Shown here: piece by piece, positions 60,255 to 64,000 of the stretch
Layout: every line of letters begins with the position of its first letter
Position numbering within the stretch: the first letter of the stretch is position 1
Source of the DNA: Candidatus Micrarchaeota archaeon
GTDB taxonomy: Archaea > Micrarchaeota > Micrarchaeia > Micrarchaeales > Micrarchaeaceae
Direction of reading: 5' to 3'
DNA length: 64,000 bases
NCBI GenBank assembly: GCA_028866575.1
Contig: JAGWHU010000005.1
Location: 1-64,000 of the forward strand
Position numbers and translations under genes: made by a program
The notes under the pieces: model-generated
Told to the model about the DNA's origin: nothing
What the model saw: only the letters and a program-made list of their open reading frames with translations
Database searches by the model: none

Positions 60255-61499
60255 TCATTTCTTTTTATATTTTTGTGCTGATTTAAGTAATTTAGCAAGC
60301 CATCTAGGGTCCTGCGATGCAGCAGCAAACATCTCACCCAGCTTGTTTATTTTCTCATCATCAGAGATAGCTATGTAAGTATCAAGAGGAGCACCACATC
60401 TATCGCAGTGAACAGCAGTTAATTTATTCTGATTTTTACACCTTTGACACTCTTTATAGGGCAATTTTGGTGGCGTATTAACCTCTTTCTGCGGATTAAC
60501 TCCGTTTGCTCGCATAACAGCCTCATCCATATCTTTATCATTTAGATGCACATAAACAGCAGCCATTTTAGAGGATTGAGTCCAGCCAAAGTGCTTTTTT
60601 AATTGTTGTTCTGTTAATTGGTTAGCATAATTAGACGCTCTCGCGTGCCTAAAAGCGTGAGGATGCACAGGCTTATTGATTTTAGCTTCTTTACTAAGCC
60701 TCTGTAGCATTCGTCTTATAGATGCACCCTTGACTACACCATTCTTTTCCTCTTCTCTATTATTGCCTAATGCTCGCCAAAGGTTATCATCAGGTTTCAA
60801 GTATTTGTTTTCTTCTAGATAATTAACAAGGTAAGGAACCGACATCATTATCCCTACTTTTCTCATACCAGTTTTACCTTTATACTCTTTATTTCCGACC
60901 ATTATATGCCCTAAACTGCCCTCAAGATTGATGTCCTTTACTCTCAAATGCATTAGCTCACCCACTCTAATTCCACTATCATAAAGAAGGGCTATAATTG
61001 CTCTGTCCCTTGTGTATTTTGAGGCATCAATAAGCTTCAAAACTTCTTCTGGCGTAAGTATATCCTCAGGTAGAATTCTCTTGTGATTTGATGGTAGGAA
61101 TGTCTTAATCCAAGATACTTGTTTTGGATAATAATTATCCTCAATACTGCCCATCAAGTATTTATAGAAATATTTAGTAGTAATGCGTATTTTCAACTTC
61201 GTATTCTCTGCGTAATCTCCAGTTTCTACTTTTAGTATAGCACTTTGAATATCAGCCCTTGTTGCTGATTTATAGTCTTTTTTCTCACCATAAAGCTGGG
61301 TAAATATTCTCAAACAGTATAAATGCCTCAGTATAGTCTTCCTGTTCTTTCCTGATGCTATTAAGAATTGGGTAAAATCCTCAACAGCCTTATAGTTGCT
61401 TTTTGATAGATTAACTGTTATGCTCGACTGCCCACTGGCAGTTTCCTTTTTGTAGCCTTTAAAGTAACGGAGAGCATCCGCTAGTTCCATATAAAACAC
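60255..61499 (-). CDS. int: tyrosine recombinase integrase with C-terminal zinc ribbon
   Basis: The 414-aa integrase has an N-terminal core-binding region (residues 25-130) and a catalytic domain: YDSGIRVGELMHL near residue 178 (Arg), HPHAFRHARASN near 280 (His, Arg), KKHFGWTQ near 306 (Trp in the His position), and nucleophile Tyr in VYVHL near 319. A zinc ribbon follows (CQRCKNQNK ... CDRCGAP, near 355-375). It lies 86 bases from the tRNA-derived attachment site at 61585, the classic position for an integrase. Confidence 0.92.
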   Translation of the reverse strand: MFYMELADALRYFKGYKKETASGQSSITVNLSKSNYKAVEDFTQFLIASGKNRKTILRHLYCLRIFTQLYGEKKDYKSATRADIQSAILKVETGDYAENTKLKIRITTKYFYKYLMGSIEDNYYPKQVSWIKTFLPSNHKRILPEDILTPEEVLKLIDASKYTRDRAIIALLYDSGIRVGELMHLRVKDINLEGSLGHIMVGNKEYKGKTGMRKVGIMMSVPYLVNYLEENKYLKPDDNLWRALGNNREEEKNGVVKGASIRRMLQRLSKEAKINKPVHPHAFRHARASNYANQLTEQQLKKHFGWTQSSKMAAVYVHLNDKDMDEAVMRANGVNPQKEVNTPPKLPYKECQRCKNQNKLTAVHCDRCGAPLDTYIAISDDEKINKLGEMFAAASQDPRWLAKLLKSAQKYKKK

Positions 61500-61505
61500 C
61501 TCTCT

Positions 61506-61557
61506 TATATATAAAAAGACGAGTATTTATACCTTATGATAACCTTTATATATAAGG
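61506..61557 (-). promoter_or_regulatory. integrase promoter with repeated TTATATATAA
   Basis: TTATATATAA occurs at about 61505-61514 and again at about 61548-61557, with a TATA-like tataaata between them (complement), upstream of the integrase start at 61499. Repeats around the TATA box suggest autoregulation. Confidence 0.4.
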
Positions 61558-61585
61558 GGTTAAAGGCTTCAGACTACAAGTAATA

Positions 61586-61644
61586 CGCCTTGGCCGGGAT
61601 TCGAACCCGGGTTACAACCGTGACAGGGCCGTATGCTGACCACT
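61586..61644 (-). pseudogene. 5'-truncated tRNA-Asp(GTC), right attachment site
   Basis: This carries the tRNA-Asp sequence from the D-loop to the discriminator base: anticodon arm with GTC, T-arm CCGGG/CCCGG and the 3' acceptor strand. The first 14 bases (5' acceptor strand and half of the D-arm) are missing and replaced by unrelated sequence, so no acceptor stem can form. Compared with the intact tRNA at 62426 the T-stem differs by a compensatory pair (C-G for T-A). 61585-61601 equals the left site at 46228-46244. Confidence 0.85.
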
Positions 61645-61687
61645 TTTAACCTCTTCCCTTAGACTAAGAGCTTTGTTTCTCATGAAA

Positions 61688-61858
61688 TCACTTTCTTTTT
61701 GAAGGACTGCCCAAGTATAATTTCTTTGCCTGCTTCCATACATTCCAGGCAACCGCAAAAGTTATTATCTCTACCTCTCTTCCACGCGTTGCTTTTTCCA
61801 GAGTAATCCTGTACTTTTTCTCCATGTAGTCCAAAAACTCTTTGTCATACTTTTCCAT
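61688..61858 (-). CDS. small hypothetical protein, 56 aa
   Basis: A frame on the minus strand reads MEKYDKEFLDYMEKKYR and ends LGSPSKRK. It is charged and helical, with a Trp-rich central stretch (AVAWNVWKQAKK). I do not recognise it. It lies between the truncated and intact tRNA-Asp genes, so it probably belongs to an older insertion. Confidence 0.45.
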   Translation of the reverse strand: MEKYDKEFLDYMEKKYRITLEKATRGREVEIITFAVAWNVWKQAKKLYLGSPSKRK

Positions 61859-61891
61859 TATACCATCTTAAAGCCATATTTTCACCAGCAC

Positions 61892-62320
61892 CTATTTTCT
61901 TGTAAACACCGCATCCGCATCACGAATCCATTTCTTGCCATCAGCCGATCTTTCGAATAAGACAGTCATGCGTTTTCCATTTTTGCTTAATCTGCCCTCC
62001 ATGCGCTGATGGAATCCTGGAGCTGCCCTCCATATCCTCCAGATTTGCGACTTCATACTCATCGAATAAATGCGAGATACACCACGTGTATCCGATCCCA
62101 AGACTGTGAAGTTATGCGAGGAGTCATCTCCACCAATGACCCAGTAAGTAGGAAATCCGATTCGAAGCTTGCCTACGAGGAATTGTTCATCTGCAAGCCA
62201 CGTAAAGGTTGCTGACGAGTTGAACTCTCTAGGTCCTTGTCCTCCAGCAAGTTTATAGGTTTCCTCCGACCAGCGGATTCTAGTCTTCCAATGGCCTACC
62301 AGAGGTGCAAGAGGCCGCAA
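61892..62320 (-). CDS. lipocalin-like (DUF1579-type) protein, probably of bacterial origin
   Basis: The 142-aa protein matches the pattern of small bacterial proteins of the DUF1579/nitrobindin-like kind: LVGHWKTRIRW near the start, FTWLADEQFLVGKL, DTRGVSRIYSM, WRAAPGFHQRMEG and SADGKKWIRDADAVFTR. It starts with TTG at 62320; the frame is open upstream to an ATA with a GGTGATT leader, which could be a lost or unusual start. Not recognisably related to its neighbours. It sits between two tRNA-Asp copies. Confidence 0.7.
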   Translation of the reverse strand: MRPLAPLVGHWKTRIRWSEETYKLAGGQGPREFNSSATFTWLADEQFLVGKLRIGFPTYWVIGGDDSSHNFTVLGSDTRGVSRIYSMSMKSQIWRIWRAAPGFHQRMEGRLSKNGKRMTVLFERSADGKKWIRDADAVFTRK

Positions 62321-62425
62321 CGCAGAGACAGATGGTCCCCTAGCCCATGCTTTTGTGATCTTTGGTTTTTTTGATACTATTAAATCACCAATATTAATTT
62401 AGAGAAATAAATTAATAAAAGAAGA

Positions 62426-62497
62426 CGCCTTGGTCGGGATTCGAACCCGAGTCGCAGCCGTGACAGGGCCGTATGCTGACCACTACACTACCAAGGC
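62426..62497 (-). tRNA. tRNA-Asp(GTC), intact
   Basis: Acceptor GCCTTGG/CCAAGGC with discriminator G, D-stem GTGT/GCAT, anticodon arm CGGCC-CTGTCAC-GGCTG giving anticodon GTC, and T-arm TCGGG-TTCGAAT-CCCGA. No intron and no encoded CCA. It is the functional copy at this integration hotspot; elements lie off its 3' end. Confidence 0.95.
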
Positions 62498-62542
62498 ACG
62501 ATATTATTTTGCTGTGATTATTTAATAATCATACGTTAATGG

Positions 62543-62615
62543 CGCCCCGAGCAGGACTCGAACCTGCGACCTATCGGTTAACAGCCGATCGCTCTACCTG
62601 CTGAGCTATCGAGGC
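62543..62615 (-). tRNA. tRNA-Asn(GTT)
   Basis: Acceptor GCCTCGA/TCGGGGC (one G-T pair) with discriminator G; anticodon arm ATCGG-CTGTTAA-CCGAT, anticodon GTT; T-arm GCAGG-TTCGAGT-CCTGC. No intron and no CCA. It is six bases from the gatB stop and 45 bases from tRNA-Asp on the same strand, so all three may be one transcript. Confidence 0.96.
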
Positions 62616-62620
62616 ACGTA

Positions 62621-64000
62621 TTAGCCATTCAGTTGTTCCGTTATCAGCCTTTTTATTACGATTGGATCTCCCTGCTTCTTTGTGCGCGACAGCACTACGC
62701 CTATGAGGAACTGCAGAGCATCGTTGTTCCCCTTCCTGAAATCTTCAACTGCCTTCCTGTTTTCTTCTATTGCCTTGACTACAATATTTCTTAATTCATC
62801 ATTATTTATGTGTATCGAATTCTTTTTTGCGAGCTCCCTCGGAGAAATTCCGGTATCGACATATTCCTTTATCAGCTCCTTTGCGTATCGCTCGGTTATT
62901 TCCTTGCTTTCCATCATCTGAAGAAGCTCGACGAACATTTCCGGCTTAACCTTGGAATCCTTTATGCGCTCGGAGCGCCAGTTCAGGCTTTTCATGAGGT
63001 AATTTGATATCCAGTTTGCCACGGTTTTAGGGTTTTGGTACATCTTGCAGCACTTCTCGAAGAAATCAGCGATGTTCTTGTCGTAGTATATCATGACCTT
63101 GGACGTATACTCGTCAATTCCATATTCCTTTATGAATCTTGCAATCCTTATGTCCGGTAACTCAGGCATAGTCGAGCTTATCCTGCTAACCCATTCCCTG
63201 TCTATTTTCAGCATCGGAAGATCAGGATCGAATATGTAGCCGTAATCCTCCTCGTATTCCTTGGACCTGAGCTTCTTAGTAGTATTAGTATTGGCGTCAA
63301 AGTGCCTTGTTTCGCGGCTTATTTCCTCCTGCATCCTTGCCAGCCCGTTCTGCCGCACTATCTCGAAGTTGAGCGCCTTCTCCACGTTCTCGAATCCGGT
63401 TATGTTCTTGAGCTCGACCCGCTCCCCGTGTGTCGATACGTTCGCATCTATCCTTATGGAGCCCTCCTTGGTGGGCTCGTAGATTCCTATGTGCTCGAGG
63501 ATCGAGGACAGCTTCTCGAGGAAGTCCCTTGCCTCCCTTGGCGACTCGAAATCCGGCTCTGTCACTATCTCTATCAACGGGGTTCCGGACCTGTTGTAGT
63601 TTATGAGCGTGTATTTTGCGTTTGTTATTCCGCCTCCGACATATGCTATCTGCGCAGGGTCCTCCTCAAGATGCACGCGCCTTATCCTTATTTTCTTTTC
63701 ACCTATCGCAAGTTGGCCGTTCTCCGCGATGGGCATCTCGTACTGCGTTATCTGGTAGTTTTTCGACAGATCCGGGTAGAAGTAGGTTTTTCTTGAGAAA
63801 AGCGACCTCTCAGCTATTCCGCATTCCAACGCCAAAGCAGCCATTATCGTGTAGTCTATCGCCATCTTGTTTATCTTAGGCTTGTAACCCGGGAATCCGA
63901 GGCATATGGGGCATGTGTTCTCGTTGGGTTTCGCGTTGCCGGAGCTGGTAAGATCCGCGCAGAACAGCTTTGTACGCGTGTTGAGCTGGCAGTGTATCTC
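62621..64000 (-). CDS. gatB: Asp/Glu-tRNA(Asn/Gln) amidotransferase subunit B, 5' end outside the window
   Basis: The frame continues upstream past the ATG at 63865 to the window edge (EIHCQLNTRTKLFCAD... CPICLGFPG), which is the true GatB N-terminal part with Cys pairs for zinc. Downstream blocks NYNRSGTPLIEIVTEPD, IRIDANVS and DPDLPMLKI fit GatB; the C-terminal YqeY-like domain ends LITEQLNG. There is no GatE-type insertion. GatB helps convert misacylated Asp-tRNA-Asn or Glu-tRNA-Gln. Next to it lies tRNA-Asn. Confidence 0.93.
   Translation of the reverse strand, partial: EIHCQLNTRTKLFCADLTSSGNAKPNENTCPICLGFPGYKPKINKMAIDYTIMAALALECGIAERSLFSRKTYFYPDLSKNYQITQYEMPIAENGQLAIGEKKIRIRRVHLEEDPAQIAYVGGGITNAKYTLINYNRSGTPLIEIVTEPDFESPREARDFLEKLSSILEHIGIYEPTKEGSIRIDANVSTHGERVELKNITGFENVEKALNFEIVRQNGLARMQEEISRETRHFDANTNTTKKLRSKEYEEDYGYIFDPDLPMLKIDREWVSRISSTMPELPDIRIARFIKEYGIDEYTSKVMIYYDKNIADFFEKCCKMYQNPKTVANWISNYLMKSLNWRSERIKDSKVKPEMFVELLQMMESKEITERYAKELIKEYVDTGISPRELAKKNSIHINNDELRNIVVKAIEENRKAVEDFRKGNNDALQFLIGVVLSRTKKQGDPIVIKRLITEQLNG

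Noticed and set aside
46228-61601. Classing the element as a provirus
   Set aside because: No capsid protein, packaging ATPase, terminase or protease of a known virus group can be recognised; the term integrated element is safer.
61586-61644. A functional tRNA-Asp or a split tRNA half
   Set aside because: The 5' acceptor strand is missing and I found no matching GCCTTGG half with a spliceable flank nearby, so an attachment-site fragment is the better reading.
1-64000. CRISPR arrays and insertion sequences
   Set aside because: No regularly spaced direct repeats and no transposase-like protein were seen; the recombinases present are of the tyrosine type.

Overview
The window is archaeal. It carries an archaeal spc-type ribosomal protein operon with eL32, eL19 and eS4e, an RNA polymerase L subunit, an exosome Csl4, RNase P Rpp29, Pth2, PriS, FEN1, both subunits of PolD, TATA-box promoters and an intron-containing tRNA. 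The tight packing, the heavy use of AGG (Arg) and ATA (Ile) codons, and the Thr-rich DUF2341-type surface proteins suggest a DPANN lineage, most likely a Micrarchaeota-like and possibly acidophilic organism. That placement is inference; the domain Archaea is not in doubt.

Layout. 0.2-3.6 kb: small unknown gene, a two-gene ABC transporter and an AbrB/PIN (VapBC) toxin-antitoxin pair. 3.6-7.3 kb: pth2, priS, a glycosyltransferase-like gene and a DUF373 membrane protein. 7.4-14.8 kb: a long co-directional translation and RNA operon (rnp1, uS17, uL14, uL24, eS4, uL5, uS14, uS8, uL6, eL32, eL19, uL18, uS5, csl4, rpoL, DUF99). 14.9-16.3 kb: a Thr-rich surface protein broken by a frameshift. 16.6-20.2 kb: PRC-barrel protein, RNase HII, tRNA-Arg(TCG) with a T-loop intron, the uL1-uL10-P1 stalk operon and a ferredoxin. 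20.3-31.6 kb: Lhr-type helicase, CDGSH protein, HerA-like ATPase, nucleotidyltransferase, metallophosphoesterase, site-2 protease, MBF1, FEN1, a transglutaminase-like relic and a Nudix/membrane/stalk fusion. 31.6-45.8 kb: PolX, PolD large and small subunits, UPF0147, VIT1-type transporter, a membrane-anchored double AAA ATPase, 6-phosphogluconate dehydrogenase, an HD hydrolase and a cupin.

46.2-62.5 kb is an integration hotspot at the 3' end of tRNA-Asp(GTC). The intact tRNA is at 62426-62497. A 5'-truncated tRNA-Asp copy lies at 61586-61644 and shorter 3'-end fragments lie at 46228-46244 and 46797-46807. Between them is a visibly AT-rich integrated element with a full-length integrase beside the right attachment site, a second small tyrosine recombinase, a DUF3987-type replication protein, ribbon-helix-helix and Sm-like small proteins, several single-membrane-span proteins, a membrane-anchored eqolisin-like (glutamic) peptidase, a 1007-residue surface protein, a SET-domain protein and a GNAT acetyltransferase. 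The big element protein shares its N-terminal domain with the broken chromosomal surface protein at 15-16 kb, which links element and host surface. No capsid, packaging ATPase or terminase is recognisable, so provirus, plasmid or other integrative element all remain possible.

The window ends with tRNA-Asp, tRNA-Asn and a 5'-incomplete gatB (amidotransferase), a fitting set of neighbours for tRNA-dependent amidation.
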